Of a stretch of 64,000 nucleotides of DNA, positions 10,976 to 22,363 are shown one piece after another. The stretch lies in NCBI RefSeq assembly GCF_042477335.2, contig NC_091253.1, positions 93,324,501 through 93,388,500 of the forward strand, given 5' to 3'. The position numbers were made by a program, and so were the translations under genes. How positions within the stretch are numbered: the stretch's first letter is position 1; each line of letters starts with the position of its first letter. This DNA comes from Ovis canadensis (taxonomy: Eukaryota > Chordata > Mammalia > Artiodactyla > Bovidae). The notes beneath the pieces were generated by a model. It did not search any database, had not been told where the DNA came from, and saw only the letters and a list, made by a program, of their open reading frames with translations.

Positions 10976-11799
10976 TGGATAAAGAAGCTGTGGTGCATAT
11001 ATAGAATGGAATATTTTTGTTGTTCAGTCACCAAGTCGTGTCTGACTCTTCGCGACCCCACGGACTGCAGCACGCCAGGCCTCCCTATTCCTCACCGTCT
11101 CCTGGAATTCATCCAAGTTCATGTTCATTGAAAGCCATTCAGCCTTCTCACCTCTGTCTCCCTCTTCTCCGTATGGCCTCAGTCTTTCCGAGCATCAGGG
11201 TCTTTTCCAACGAGTCAGCTGTTCTCTCTCCTCTCCCTCTCCCCCTGCACTCCAATCCACCTGATGAGAATAGAATGAAATATTACTCAGCCATAAAAAG
11301 GAATGGATTTGAGTCAGTTGTAGTGAGGTGGATGAACCTAGAGCCTGTTATACAGAGTGAAGTCAGAAAAAGGAAAACACATATATATGTTAACATGTAT
11401 ATGATATCTAGAAAAATAGTACTGATGAACCCATTGACAGAGAAGAAATGGAGACACAGGAAACACAGTTGTGGACACAGAGAGGGAAGGAGAAGCTAGG
11501 ACAAGTTGAGAAGGTAGCATTGACATATATACACTATTATATGTGAAATAATAACTAGCAGGAAGCTGTTCTGTGATGCAGGGAGACCAGCCTGGTGCTC
11601 TGTGACCATCTAGAAGGGTAGAATACACAGGGGCGGGAGGCTCAAGAGGGAGGAGAGATATATATAACTATGATTATATGTATTATATATTATATACATA
11701 TACAATATATATATAATTATGACTGATTCACACTGATGTACAGCAGAGACCATCACAACACTGTAAAGCAATTATCCTCCAATTAGAAAAAAAAAAAAA
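10976..11799 (+). mobile_element. L1, 5'-truncated, with target-site duplication
   Basis: It begins TGGATAAAGAAGCTGTGGTG, the end of ORF2. After a nested BovB it continues through the ruminant L1 3' UTR (CACTGATGTACAGCAGAGAC, TTATCCTCCAATTAG) to a poly-A tail. AAAACCTGTCCACA occurs at 10962-10975 and again at 11796-11809, giving a TSD of about 10-14 bp. The tract at 11655-11720 is an AT-rich microsatellite. Confidence 0.92.
11016..11269 (-). mobile_element. BovB 3' end with inverted 5' part, nested in L1
   Basis: The antisense BovB 3' end runs from TTTGTTGTTCAGTCACC to about 11222 (GAGTCAGCTG). A pyrimidine-rich tract and a short sense BovB piece (ACTCCAATCCACCTGATGAG, from 11249) follow. 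The flanks ATAGAATGGAATATT (11001-11015) and ATAGAATGAAATATT (11270-11284) are a 15-bp TSD with one mismatch, so the whole composite is one insertion. Confidence 0.88.
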
Positions 11800-11987
11800 C
11801 CTGTCCACAATAGTAAAGGAGAATGGAAACATTTTTATCACTAAGCATTCAATCAGGATGTGATGCATATCACAGGCAATCTGCTAAGAGACTGCAAAGA
11901 CATCTTGCCCTATACAGTTAAGCAGATGCAGCTCACTATTTGCATGCTATTTGTCACACATAATAATTGCTAGCTAATAATTACAGT

Positions 11988-12262
11988 CGGAGAAGGCAAT
12001 GGCACCCCACTCCAGTACTCTTGCCTGGGAAATCCCATGGACGGAGGAGCCTGGTGGGCTACAGTCCAAGGGGTTGCTAAGAGTCGGACACAACTGAGTG
12101 ACTTCACTTTCACTTTTTAGTTTCATGCATTGGAGAAGGAAATGGCAACCCACTCCATTGTTCTTAGCTGGAGAATCCCAGGGACGGGGAAGCCTGGTGG
12201 GCTGCCGTCTATGGGGTCGCATAGAGTTGGACACGACTGAAGCGACTTAGTAGTAGTAGTAG
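11988..12262 (+). mobile_element. BovA2 SINE (dimer)
   Basis: Two Bov-A units, each with a GGAGAAGG...CAACCCACTCCA-type start, joined by TTTCACTTTTTAGTTTCATG, with a TAG/AGT triplet tail. The perfect 10-bp TSD TAATTACAGT lies at 11978-11987 and 12263-12272. Confidence 0.95.
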
Positions 12263-12337
12263 TAATTACAGTGACCATCTGTGTTAGCTATTGGCTTTAT
12301 CCAAAGGAGAAATAAATGTCTTATCTCCTTTTCCTCC

Positions 12338-12620
12338 CAGTTTCATTGAGATATAACTGACATACAGTATTGTGTCAGTTTATGGCAAAATGATAAATGT
12401 ATATGTTGTAAAGTCATTTCCACAATAAGTTTAGTTAACATCCGTGACCACACATAGTCACAAATTTGTTTTCTTGTGATAAGAACTTTTACGATCTAGT
12501 CTTTCAGCAGCTTCCAAATATACAGCACAGTACTGCTAGCTACAGTCACCATGCTCTATGTTACATCCTCAGGACTTATAAAACTTCTCACATCCTTGTG
12601 ACAGGAGGTAGGTTTGCAAG
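12338..12620 (-). mobile_element. L1 3' UTR fragment
   Basis: The antisense L1 tail is recognisable by TCATTGAGATATAACTGACA, CACAATAAGTTTAGTTAACA, TCTTGTGATAAGAACTTTTA and AGTCACCATGCTCTATGTTA. Old and diverged; both ends eroded. Confidence 0.8.
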
Positions 12621-13189
12621 TCAGAGGCAGGTGGTCCACCAAAATTAGGCTCTAACCCTCCTACAGAAACTGGCTTCCTTGTCCTCCTCGATGAATACTT
12701 TTCAGAAATGACTCCCAAATTCCTGAGAAAGTATTCCTGGGTCTTAAAGCTGGCAAAAGGCTTATTCAGTTTAAAGAAAAAAAAATTTTTACACTCATCT
12801 CAGAGAGGCAGAAAAAGAATTTCTAAGTTTTCTAAAGTAAGTGCTGAAACAAAAGGGAGAGGGGTGGCGGGTCTCCCTTTTTGTATGATGGAATTATTTT
12901 TTCTTTTTTGATTTGTATTTTACCCTTGCACTTGGTGTTCTTATTTATACACCATTCCTTTCTAAGTTTTGTTAAAGTCATTCACAATGCCCAGGCCTGC
13001 TTCACCATGAAAGAACAGAATAAACCGAGTTGCTGGACATGAAAATGTAAAGGGAAGATACTGAACAGTGATGATTCCACTTTGTGAGATCCCGAGTGGC
13101 CAGCTGATTTCCTAATGACTCCTCTATCTGATAGGTCTCTGATTCCAATAGTAGTTAGACATTTTATATATTAAAATTTTTTTCACATC
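12621..13189. other. Unique sequence, no gene seen
   Basis: No repeat or coding signal recognised. An A-run lies at about 12775-12785. Confidence 0.5.
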
Positions 13190-13416
13190 CATGCATGCAT
13201 GCTAAGTCACATCAGTCATGTCTGTCTCTTTGTGACCTCATAGACTGTAGCCTGCCGGGCTCCTCTGTCCCTGGGATTCTCTCAGCAAAAATACAACAAC
13301 GAGTTGCCATTCCTTCTCCAGGGGATCTTCCCAATCCAGGAATCCAACGCATGTCTTCTGCATCTCCTGCACTGGCAGGCAAATCCTTTTACCACCGAGC
13401 CACCTGGGAAACCCAC
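13190..13416 (-). mobile_element. Bov-tA SINE
   Basis: The Bov-A body is at the left (AGTCATGTCTGTCTCTTTGT) and the reversed tRNA head at the right (TTTTACCACCGAGCCACCTG). It is diverged from the younger copies. The left end is an ATGC repeat. Confidence 0.9.
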
Positions 13417-13561
13417 TGATAGGTGTGCCCCATGCTATATAGAATAGGACTTTGCGCCCCAGTGGATTGCACCCCAGTAATCACCCCAACGGTCAGACAC
13501 TTGATCTTACATGTATCCACTGATAGGAGAAAAAAATTATTAGGCTTAAAATTATGAGTCT

Positions 13562-14166
13562 TGGGGTTTCCCTGGTGCTGCCGCTGCTGCTAGTAAGTCG
13601 CTTCAGTCGTGCCCGACTCTGTGCGACCCCATAGACGCCAGCCCGCCAGGCTCCCTTGTCCCTGGGATTCTCCAGGCAAGAACACTGGAGTGGGTTGCCA
13701 GTTCCTTCTCCAATGCATGAAAGTGAAAAGTGAAAGTGAAGTCACTCAGTCGTGTCTGATTCTTAGTGACCCCATGGACTGCAGCCCACCAGGCTCCTCC
13801 ATCCATGGGATTTTCCAGGCAAGAGTTCTGGAGTGGGATGCCTTTGCCTTCTCCTTCGCTGGTGACTCAGTGGTAAAGAATCTGCCTGCCAATATAAGAG
13901 ACTTGGGTTTGATCCCTGATCTGGGAGGGTCCCATGTGCCACGGAACAACTAAGCCCACGCGCCACAACTATTGAGCCTGTGCTCTGCAGTCAGGGAGCT
14001 GCAACTACTGAACCCACACACCACAACTACTGAAGCCCGTGCGCCCTGGGGCCCAAGCTCCACAACAAGAGACGCCACCGCAGTGAGAAGCCTGTGCTCC
14101 ACGATTAGAGGGTAGCCCCTTTGAGCAGCAACAAAAACCCAGCACAGCCAAAAAAAAAAAAAAAGA
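13562..14166 (+). mobile_element. CHR-type SINE, split by BovA2
   Basis: The head GGGGTTTCCCTGGTG is cut at 13577 and resumes at 13859 with GACTCAGTGGTAAAGAATCT. It then runs through the CHR body (CACAACTACTGAAGCCCG, CACAACAAGAGACGCCACC) to a poly-A tail. The flanks ATTATGAGTCT (13551-13561) and ACTATGAGTCT (14167-14177) form an 11-bp TSD with one mismatch. Confidence 0.9.
13578..13858 (-). mobile_element. BovA2 SINE nested in CHR
   Basis: The reversed triplet tail CTGCCGCTGCTGCTA is at the left, followed by two Bov-A units joined by AAAGTGAAAAGTGAAAGTG. CTGGTG at 13572-13577 and 13859-13864 is the probable TSD and restores the CHR head when the dimer is removed. Confidence 0.92.
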
Positions 14167-14177
14167 ACTATGAGTCT

Positions 14178-14814
14178 GGGAGGTAATGAGATCTATCACT
14201 GGAGCTGTTCACACTTGGGGTAGATAGATGGTTACTTGATTATATTGTAGAGGGATTCGCGTAGCCTTTGGAGAGTTAGATTAGATAATTTTTAAAGACC
14301 TTTTAATCCTGAATTCTATATTCTCATGATTCTTCTGTTTCCAATGTGTTTTGCTTCAACTTCTTTCAAGCAGTTTATCTTATTCTGCCTTTTATTGTAT
14401 TGATTTATGCATGCATTTGTCTCTTCCGGTAGACTAAATTCTTTGAGGGCAGAGGTTAGTTTGTATTTCTCATTGTGTCCCCAAATTACCTGAAACCATT
14501 TTTTTTTTTTTTTTTTTGCAAATTGGAGGCATTCAACAAAGGTTTGCTCATTTAAAGAGTAAAATGTAATTATCTTTAATAAAGTAAAAAAATCTTGTCT
14601 GACTCTTTAGGGGATAAAATAAAATCCAAAGAAAACAGTAGAGTAAGTTGTTCAGAGGTCTCAGATCATTTGTGATATTGAATACAGATCAATTTCAGTA
14701 CTGAGTACACGATCATTTATTAAAATGTCATCCTTGTGCAAAGAGGGTAGGGGCTGCCTCATCACAGACAGGTCATGGCATCACATGGGGTTTTATTCTC
14801 CCAGTGATTATCAA
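14178..14814. other. Unique AT-rich sequence, no gene seen
   Basis: It contains a T-run of about 17 at 14500-14517. No recognised element. Confidence 0.5.
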
Positions 14815-15110
14815 TCCACATGTATTTATTGAGCAGTTATCCCGTGTCAGAAGCCGTGTTGTACACTGTGAGGATTATAATAAATATTTACATGGTTTCT
14901 ATTCTCATAGAGCTCAGACTTCGACTCAGGAGACAGAGGAGAAGGCATGCCCGTGAAGCAGAGAATGCTGAAATGCCAGACATTACGACATTATAAATTG
15001 GTTCTAACTGAACACTGTCTTGTTCGGGGACAGGAAGGTCCTTGTGGGCTGGAATGATTGAGGAAGGCTTCTTGGGGCAGCACGTCTTTGAGCAAGATTT
15101 TGAGGGCACC
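14815..15110 (+). repeat. Probable ancient mammalian repeat
   Basis: The order TATTTATTGAGCAGTTATCC, then CTCATAGAGCTCAGA, then GGAAGGCTTCTTGG is typical of a very old mammalian interspersed repeat. I cannot separate an L2/CR1-like LINE from another class by eye. Confidence 0.35.
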
Positions 15111-16131
15111 AACTGCTTTGGTGTCTGGAGAGAACGGTTCCCCCATCCAGGATCAGTTTTCTTTTTGTGATCCATCTGAACTTCTGCTATTAGAATTCTG
15201 GAGTAAAATTCAGGCCACAAACCAGAGTTTTCCTGTAATCAGAAACACTGATAATATGCTGTGTTGCCATCATAAAGCCTCCAATTCGGTGTGTTTTTTT
15301 TTTTTAATCTATTACGTGTGACAAATTGTGGTTGACCTGGTATGGAAAATTCCTTCCAGCTGTAAAATATCTGTAATTTCATGAAAAAAGAAAATTTCCT
15401 GAGAGGAAGACAGACCCAGGGCACTTGGCCTTGCCAGATGGGCTTTCTAGGTACAGTCTGAAGAAAGAAACAAAGCCCTAGGGAATTGTGGAAGACACAA
15501 GCGGGTGAGGAAACGAAAGGACTGTGCGTGGTCTTCATGTGGGTGGCTCCAGCATGGGCCGCCCCGCTGAGGCTGCTTAGCAGGACTGTCCTTGCAGACA
15601 TGGGCCTGGTGTCACCTGGCTCCATGGAATCTGCAGTCCTGCAGCCACAGAGAGAACTGATTTGGTTTCGTCCTTCATCAAATGTATCGTGGCTGCTAAG
15701 AAGAGCTCAGATCTTGTGTCAGAGACTCTCAAATGACAGTTCGAGAGGAGCATTTTGCCATTAACGAGTCAGGAGAGCAAGTGGCTGTGAGCACGAGGCA
15801 TAAGCCAGGTGGAACTCAGTAGAGCTGCATCATCTTTTCTGTTTGCTGTTACGGAGAATGAGATCCTAAGAAGGTATAAACCATCTGAGACAGAACCTTG
15901 ATGCCCTAAAATAGTCAAAGTCCCCAGGTTTACTACATCAGATGGAATTCTGGAATAATTGTGCAGGTGCTCACCAAGCTGTTGTTTCGCATCTAGGACC
16001 AAAAATATCAAATGCCTGAACTTGAAAAGTGGAAGAACTGCTTTACTAGAAGTCTGTGAGAAAAGATTAGGTGCTAATAATTGACTGCAAGCTGAACTTG
16101 AATCAGGTGTAACAAGAGACCCAAAATCAGC
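15111..16131. other. Unique sequence, no gene seen
   Basis: Frames of up to 128 codons (for example minus-strand 15239-15625) lack domains and are interrupted by a T-run at 15295-15305. Treated as non-coding. Confidence 0.45.
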
Positions 16132-16502
16132 CTCAGTTCAGTTCAGTCACTCAGTCCTGTCCGACTCTTTGCAACCCCATGAATCGCTGCACACCAGGCC
16201 TCCCTGTCCATCACCAACTCCCGGAGTTCACTTAGACTCACGTCCATCGAGTCACTGATGCCATCCAGCCATCTCATTCTCTGTCGTTCCCTTCTCCTCC
16301 TGCCCCCAATTCCTCCCAACATCAGAGTCTTTTCCAATGAGTCAGCTCTTCTTATGAGGTGGCCAAAGTACTGGAGTTTCAGCTTCAGCATCATTCCTTC
16401 CAAAGAAATCCCAGGGCTGATCTCCTTCAGAATGGACTGTTTGGATCTCCTTGCAGTCCAAGGGACTCTCAAGAGTCTTCTCCAACACCACAGTTCAAAA
16501 GC
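16132..16502 (-). mobile_element. BovB, 5'-truncated
   Basis: The 3' tail TCAGTTCAGTTCAGTCACTC is at the left and the body ends GTTCAAAAGCATCA. ATCAGC flanks it (16126-16131 and 16503-16508), but the element's own end is similar, so this 6-bp TSD is weak. Confidence 0.93.
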
Positions 16503-16508
16503 ATCAGC

Positions 16509-16690
16509 TGGGAATTACTAACAAGATCCCATATGCACAGAGCTTCTAAACCCTTGTGCTACAACTACTGAACCCACACGTCACAGCCAGAGAGTCTGTG
16601 TGCCACAACAAATGATCCCACGTGGTGCAGTGAAGATACTGTATCCCACTGCTAAGAGCCAACATAGCCAAATAAACAAATTTTTAAAAA
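16509..16690 (+). mobile_element. CHR-type SINE, headless
   Basis: CHR body from the GGAACTAAGATCCC equivalent (GGAATTACTAACAAGATCCC), through CTACAACTACTGAACCCACA and GTGCCACAACAAATGATCC, to an A-rich end. The tRNA head is absent where the BovB abuts. Confidence 0.75.
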
Positions 16691-17439
16691 AGAACTAATA
16701 ACCATAACAAGTAAAGTATGTGGCATGTTAGAAGGTGAGACGTGCACAAAAAATGAAAGAAAAAGCAGAGTAACAGTGGAAGTGGGGAATACCCGGGGGT
16801 ACACTGTGGTGGGGAACACTATTAAACATCCAGTTTAATGCTCTAAAGGACAGGTGCAAGTCGGAGCTAGCTGGGAACCACTGTGAACTGCTTCTCTCCT
16901 TACCTTCCAGGTTGCTTCTCCCTAGTCCATGTTCCAAACTTTTGCTGGTGTAAACTTCCTGAAATTGACTCTATCAGTCCTCTGATTAGATGATTCAGTA
17001 GCTTGCCCATTAATTCCAAGTTCTGTTCTTCCGTTCTTATCAGGAGACATGTGGTCTAACCTCTGCCCACTTTGAGTTTCACTTCTGGGATTATGGATGT
17101 GTATTGACTACTTCCCCATCATCTATTCCCCTCTTCATATTTCTGCTCAGCCCAGCATCAAGTAGAAGCCAGCCCACAATTCTATACCCTGAGCAGGGTA
17201 ACTCTTTGTGAAGGCATCAGATCTGAAGAGACCCAATTAGGCTTGTGCCTGGAATGCTGGGACAAATGGCATTTCTCCTGCTTTGGATTACGTTGTATAT
17301 GAACTTGAGGCCTGGAACTGAGGCAGACGTTTTAGCTCTTGTGGGCAAAACCAGCCTGTAGATCAGCTGAAAGATGGAGGTCGGACAAAAGAGACTAGCA
17401 GAGAGTCGGAGCCCCAGTGAACACAGATGACTTATGAGC
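16691..17439. other. Unique sequence, no gene seen
   Basis: No recognisable repeat or coding signal. Confidence 0.5.
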
Positions 17440-17625
17440 CCCACATCAGTGATTACAGATGTAGCCTCAGCACCACCTGGCAGTGGGTTAGAAATGCAAC
17501 TTCTCAGCTTGCATTGCAGACCTACTGAGCCAGGAACTCCAGGGTGGGGTACAGCAATTTGTGTTTTAACAAGCCCGGTAAGTGCTTCTGAGGCTCATGA
17601 AAGTTTGAGAAATACTTGCATACAG
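17440..17625. mobile_element. MER5A (hAT-type DNA transposon remnant)
   Basis: Non-autonomous DNA element recognised by TTAGAAATGCAACTTCTCAG, CAGACCTACTGAGCCAGGAA, GTGTTTTAACAAGCCCGGTA and the end AAAGTTTGAGAAATAC. It lacks coding capacity. Confidence 0.8.
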
Positions 17626-17867
17626 TAGTTGCTTAAGCCAACACATCTGCTTTCTAGTTTAAGTCAGCTTGAGTAGGATTTTCTAGTAGTTTTGTCACTC
17701 ACATTTTGAACCAGTAGGACTCAGGTGGTGTAAAGACAAACACAGCTTCATTCGTGTCCCTCCCTGGCCCTGTAAGCCTATTCAGAGTGGGCAGTTCTCT
17801 TACCACTAGGTAGAAATTTGGACGGGCCCCATAACTTTTCTCTACCTTTCCCCCCCGCCCCGTATTT

Positions 17868-18243
17868 TGTATATCGGGGCAAAATATACACAGACATAAA
17901 CATTAAATTTACCATTTAAACTATTTTTTAAAAAGTACAGTTCAGTGGTATTAATTATATTCACAGTATTGGTAACTAACATCACCATCTACCTTAAGAA
18001 CGTATATCTTCCTGATCTCAAACTCTGTACTTATTAAAAACTAACTGACCATTTTTCCTACCCCCAGCCCTCTGGTCTACTTTATGTCTTTTTAAATTTG
18101 CCTATTCCAGATACCTCATGTAAGTGGGAATGTTCTTCTGTAACTGGCTTATTTTCATTAGCTTAATGTCTTCAAGATTTGTCATTGATGTAGTATTTTG
18201 TAGGATTTGTCTAAATTTCATTCATTTTTAAGGCTAAATAATG
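17868..18243 (-). mobile_element. L1M fragment (left half of a split element)
   Basis: Antisense L1M: GGGGCAAAATATACACAGAC, AGTACAGTTCAGTGGTATTA, ACTGGCTTATTTTCATTAGC and TTTTTAAGGCTAAATAATG. The continuation (ATCCACATTCTATTT, GATGAACATTTGGC, CCACCTTTTGGTTATT) lies at 22885-22990, after the sense L1. Confidence 0.8.
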
Positions 18244-20089
18244 TTTTATTTGAAGGATTCAAGAAAGTGGTCAAGATGGTACAGTAGGAAGACCCTGAAC
18301 TCACCTCCCATGAACACATCAAAATTATAACTATTTACAGAGCAACCATCAATAAGAATGATCCTGAGACTGGCAGAAAATATTACCCACAATGAAAGAC
18401 ATAAAGAAGGAAGCAGAGAGACTGGTAAAAGGAGTGGAGATGCAGTATGGTCAGGACCCAAACCCCCACGTTAATGACGGACAGTGGGAGGAACATCACA
18501 ATCGTAGAGGTCTTCACCAAGGAGGGAGGGGTCCATGCTCCATAAGGGGTCCTCAGTCTAGGGGTCTTCCATTGGAAAGGTCAGGCCTCAGAACATTCGA
18601 CTTATGTTCAAGACAACCAGAGGCCCAGGGGAAACAGAGACTCCATTTTTAAAGGACACACACAGCATCTCACACTCAGTCCCAGCACAGAGTTAATAAT
18701 TTAAAAGGGGACTGGTTCAAACCCACTTTCTGATCTTGGAAAGCCTCTTGAAGAGGCAGGAGACAACTGGGACTTCCAGTTCACTAAGCTGCAGGGTACA
18801 AAATTAATATACAGAAATATGTTGCCTTTCTACACACTAACAATGAACTGTAAGAGAGAGAAATTAAGACAAAAATCCCATTTACCATTGCATCAAAAAG
18901 AATAAAATATTTAGGAATAAATCTAATTAAGGATATAAAGACCTGTCCTTGGAAAACAAGACACTGATGAAAGAAATCAAAGCTGACGCAAACAAATGGA
19001 AAGCTATAGTGTGCTCATGGATTGGAACAAGTAATATTGTTAAAACAACCATTCTACAATGCAGTCTATGATTTCAAGCAATCCCTATGAAAATGCCAAT
19101 GGCATTTTGCACAAAACTAAAACAAATAATTCTAAAATTTGTATGGAACCATGAAAGACCTCTCATAACCAAAGCAATCTTGAAAAAAGAAGAGCAATGC
19201 TGGAGGTATCCTACTCCTTGTTTTCAAATTATATTACAAAGTCACAGTAATCAGAACAATATGGGGCTGACACAAAACCAGACATATGTATCAATAGAAC
19301 AGAACAGAGAGCCTAGAAATGGCCCAAGGGTATACAGTCAGTTAATCTGTTAAAAAGGAGGTAATTATATACAAAGAAATTATATACAAAGAAAAACAAC
19401 TTCCTCAAAAAATGGCATTGAGAAAATTGGACGGCTACATGCAAAAGAATCTATGCTTTTTGACATTGATCTTATCAATATATTTTTGGGTCTGTCTTCA
19501 CAGGCAAGGGAAACAAACACAAACATAAATGAGTGGGACTACATCAAACTAAGAATCTTTTGCACAGAGAAAGAAACAATCAACAAGATGGAAAGGCCAC
19601 CTACTGTGTGGGAGAAGATATTTGCAATGATATATCTCAGTTCAGTTCAGTCTCTCAGTCGTGTCCGACTCTTTGCGACCCCGTGAATCACAGCACACCA
19701 GGCCTCCCTGTCCATCACCAACTCCCGGAGTTCACCCCAAACTCATGTCCATCGAGTCGGTGATGCCATCCAGCCATCTCATCCTCTGTCGTCCCCTTCT
19801 CCTCCTGTCCCCAATCCTTCCCAGCATTAGGGTATTTTCCAATGAGTCAACTCTTCGCATGAGGTGGCCAAAGTATTGGAGTTTCAGCTTTAACATCAGT
19901 CCTTCCAAAGAACACCCAGGACTGATCTCCTTTAGAATGGACTGGTTGGATCTCCTTGCAGTCCAAGGGACTCTCAAGAGTCTTCTCCAATACCACAGTT
20001 CAAAAGCATCAATTCTTTGGTGCTCACCTTTCTTCACAGTCCAATTCTCATATCCATACATGACTACTCAAAAAACCATAGCCTTGACT

Positions 20090-20258
20090 GCTGCTACGAA
20101 GACACTTCAGTCGTGTCCGACTCTTGCGACCCCATAGACAGAAGCCCACCAGGCTCCTCCGTCCCTAGGATTCTCCAGGCAAGAACACTGGAGTGGGTTG
20201 CCATTTCCTTCTCCAATGCATTAAAGTGAAAAGTGAAAGTGAAGTCACTCAGTCGTTT
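20090..20258 (-). mobile_element. Bov-A SINE unit nested in BovB
   Basis: Reversed Bov-A unit beginning GCTGCTACGAAGACACTTC, with the AAAGTGAAAAGTGAAAGTGA linker at its right. CCTTGACT (20082-20089) and CCTTGAAT (20259-20266) form the TSD, 7 of 8 matching. Confidence 0.88.
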
Positions 20259-20458
20259 CCTTGAATAGACGGGCCTTTGTTGGCAAAGTAATGTCTCTGT
20301 TGTTTAATATGCTATCTAGGTTGGTCATAGCTTTTCTTCCAAGGAGCAAGCGTCTTTTAATTTCATGGCTGCAATCACCTCTGCAGTGATTTTGGAGCCC
20401 CCCATAATAAAGTCAGCCACTGTTTCCCCATCTATTTCCCATGAAGTGATGGGACCAG

Positions 20459-20767
20459 CATTCTGAGGGAGATCAACCCTGGGATTTCTTTGGAAGGAAT
20501 GATGCTAAAGCTGAAGCTCCAGTACTTTGGACACCTCATGCAAAGAGTTGACTCATTGGAAAAGACCCTGATGCTAGGAGGGATTGGGGGCAGGAGGAGA
20601 AGGGGACGACCCAGGATAAGATGGCTGGATGGCATCACGGACTCGATGGACGTGAGTCTGAGTGAACTCCGGGAGATGGTGATAGACAGGGAGGCCTGGC
20701 GTGCTGCAATTCATGGGGTCGCAAAGAGTTGGACACGACTGAGTGACTGAACTGAACTGAACTGAAC
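20459..20767 (+). mobile_element. BovB inserted head-on into another BovB
   Basis: Sense 3' end of BovB, 309 bp, from CATTCTGAGGGAG to the ACTGA pentamer tail. TGATGGGACCAG at 20447-20458 and 20768-20779 is a perfect 12-bp TSD drawn from the host BovB sequence. Confidence 0.95.
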
Positions 20768-21259
20768 TGATGGGACCAGATGCCATGATCTTTGTTTTCT
20801 GAATGTTGAGCTTTAAGCCAACATATTCACCCTCCTCTTTCACTTTCATCAAGAGGCTTTTTAGTTCCTCTTCACTTTCTGCCATAAGGGTGCTGTCATC
20901 TGCATTGCTGAGGTTATTGATATTTCTCCTGGCAATCTTGATTCCAGCTTGTGCTTCTTCCAGCCCAGCGTTTCTCATGATGTACTCTGCATAGAAGTTA
21001 AATAAGCAGGGTGACAATATACAGCCTTGATGTACTCCTTTTCCTATTTAGAACCAGCCTGTTGTTCCATGTCCAGTTCTAACTGTTTCTTCCTGACCTG
21101 CATACAGGTTTCTCAAGAGACAGGTCAGATGGTCTGGTATTCCCATCTCTTTAAGTATTTTCCACAGTTGATTGTGATCCACACAGTCAAAGGCTTTGGC
21201 ATAGTCAATAAAGCAGAAATAGATGTTTTTCTAGAACTGGAGTTAATATCCAGAATATG

Positions 21260-21573
21260 GGTTTCCCTCATAGCTCAGTTGGTAAAGAACTAGCCTGCAA
21301 TGCAGCAGACTCTGGTTTGATTCTTGGGTCAGGAAGATCTGCTGGAGAAGGGATAGGCTACCCACTCCAGTATTTTGGGCTTCCCTTGTGGCTCAGCTGG
21401 TAAAGAAACTGCCTGCAATGCAGGAGACTTGGGTTCAATCCCTGGGTTGGGAAGATCCCTTGGAGGAGGGAAAGGATATCCACTCCAGTATTCTGGCCTG
21501 GAGATTTTCATGGACTGAATAGTCCATGGGGTTGCAAAGAGTTGGACAGGGCTGAGCAACTTTCACTTTCACT
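21260..21573 (+). mobile_element. Bov-tA SINE with duplicated tRNA head
   Basis: A first tRNA-like head (TAGCTCAGTTGGTAAAGAAC) and partial body, ending at CCAGTATTTT, are followed directly by a complete Bov-tA (GGCTTCCCTTGTGGCTCAGC to TTTCACTTTCAC). TATCCAGAATA precedes and follows the pair, so both heads entered as one unit. Confidence 0.88.
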
Positions 21574-22363
21574 ATCCAGAATACATAAAGGGCTTGCACA
21601 GCTCAACATTAGAAAAACAAACAATCCAATTCAAAAAGTAGGCAGAAGATCTGAAGGGACATTTTTCCTAAGAAGACATACAGATGGCCAACAGACACAT
21701 GAAAAGATGCTCAATATAACTAATCATTAGGGAAATGCAAATTAAAACCACAAATTAGATACCACCCCACACCTACCAGAGTGGCTATCATCCAAAAGAC
21801 AACAATAACAAGTGTTGGCAAAGACGTGGAGAAAAGGGAACTTTTGTGCACTGTTGGTGGCATTGTAAACTGGTATAGCCACTATGGAAGCCATCATGAG
21901 CATCCCTCAAAAAATTAAAAATAGAACTGCCATATGATCCAATAGTTTCATCTCTGGACATTTATCTGAAGAAAACAAAAACACAAATTTGAAAAGATAT
22001 GCACACCATGCTCATTGCAGCATTATTTACGATAACCATGATATGGAAGCAACCTAAGTCCCCACCTGTAGACTAATGGATAAAGAAGATGTGATGGACA
22101 TTTACAATGGAAAATTACTCAGCCATTAAAAAAAAGATGAAATGTTGCAATTTACAATAAAACAACTGGATCTAGAGGGTATAATACTAAGAGAAATAAG
22201 TCAGACAGAGAAAAGATACCATAGGATCTCACTTATATGTGGAATCTAAAGACAAAGCAAAATGAAAACAGACTCATAGATTAAAGAAAGAAAATCTCTC
22301 CTTCCTAGAGCTTTCAGACAGACAAAAGTCAAGGAAGGAAGAATATGTATCTGTGCACATCAG

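Larger units (their letters stand above)
19637..21236 (-). mobile_element. BovB, 5'-truncated, nested in L1 and itself invaded
   Basis: The 3' tail TCAGTTCAGTTCAGTCTCTC is at the left and the element breaks off at TAGATGTTTTTCTAGAACTG. Removing a SINE (20090-20258) and a sense BovB (20459-20767) leaves a continuous copy of about 1.1 kb. It retains the reverse-transcriptase text with a degenerate catalytic motif (NADDS in place of YADDT). Confidence 0.92.
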
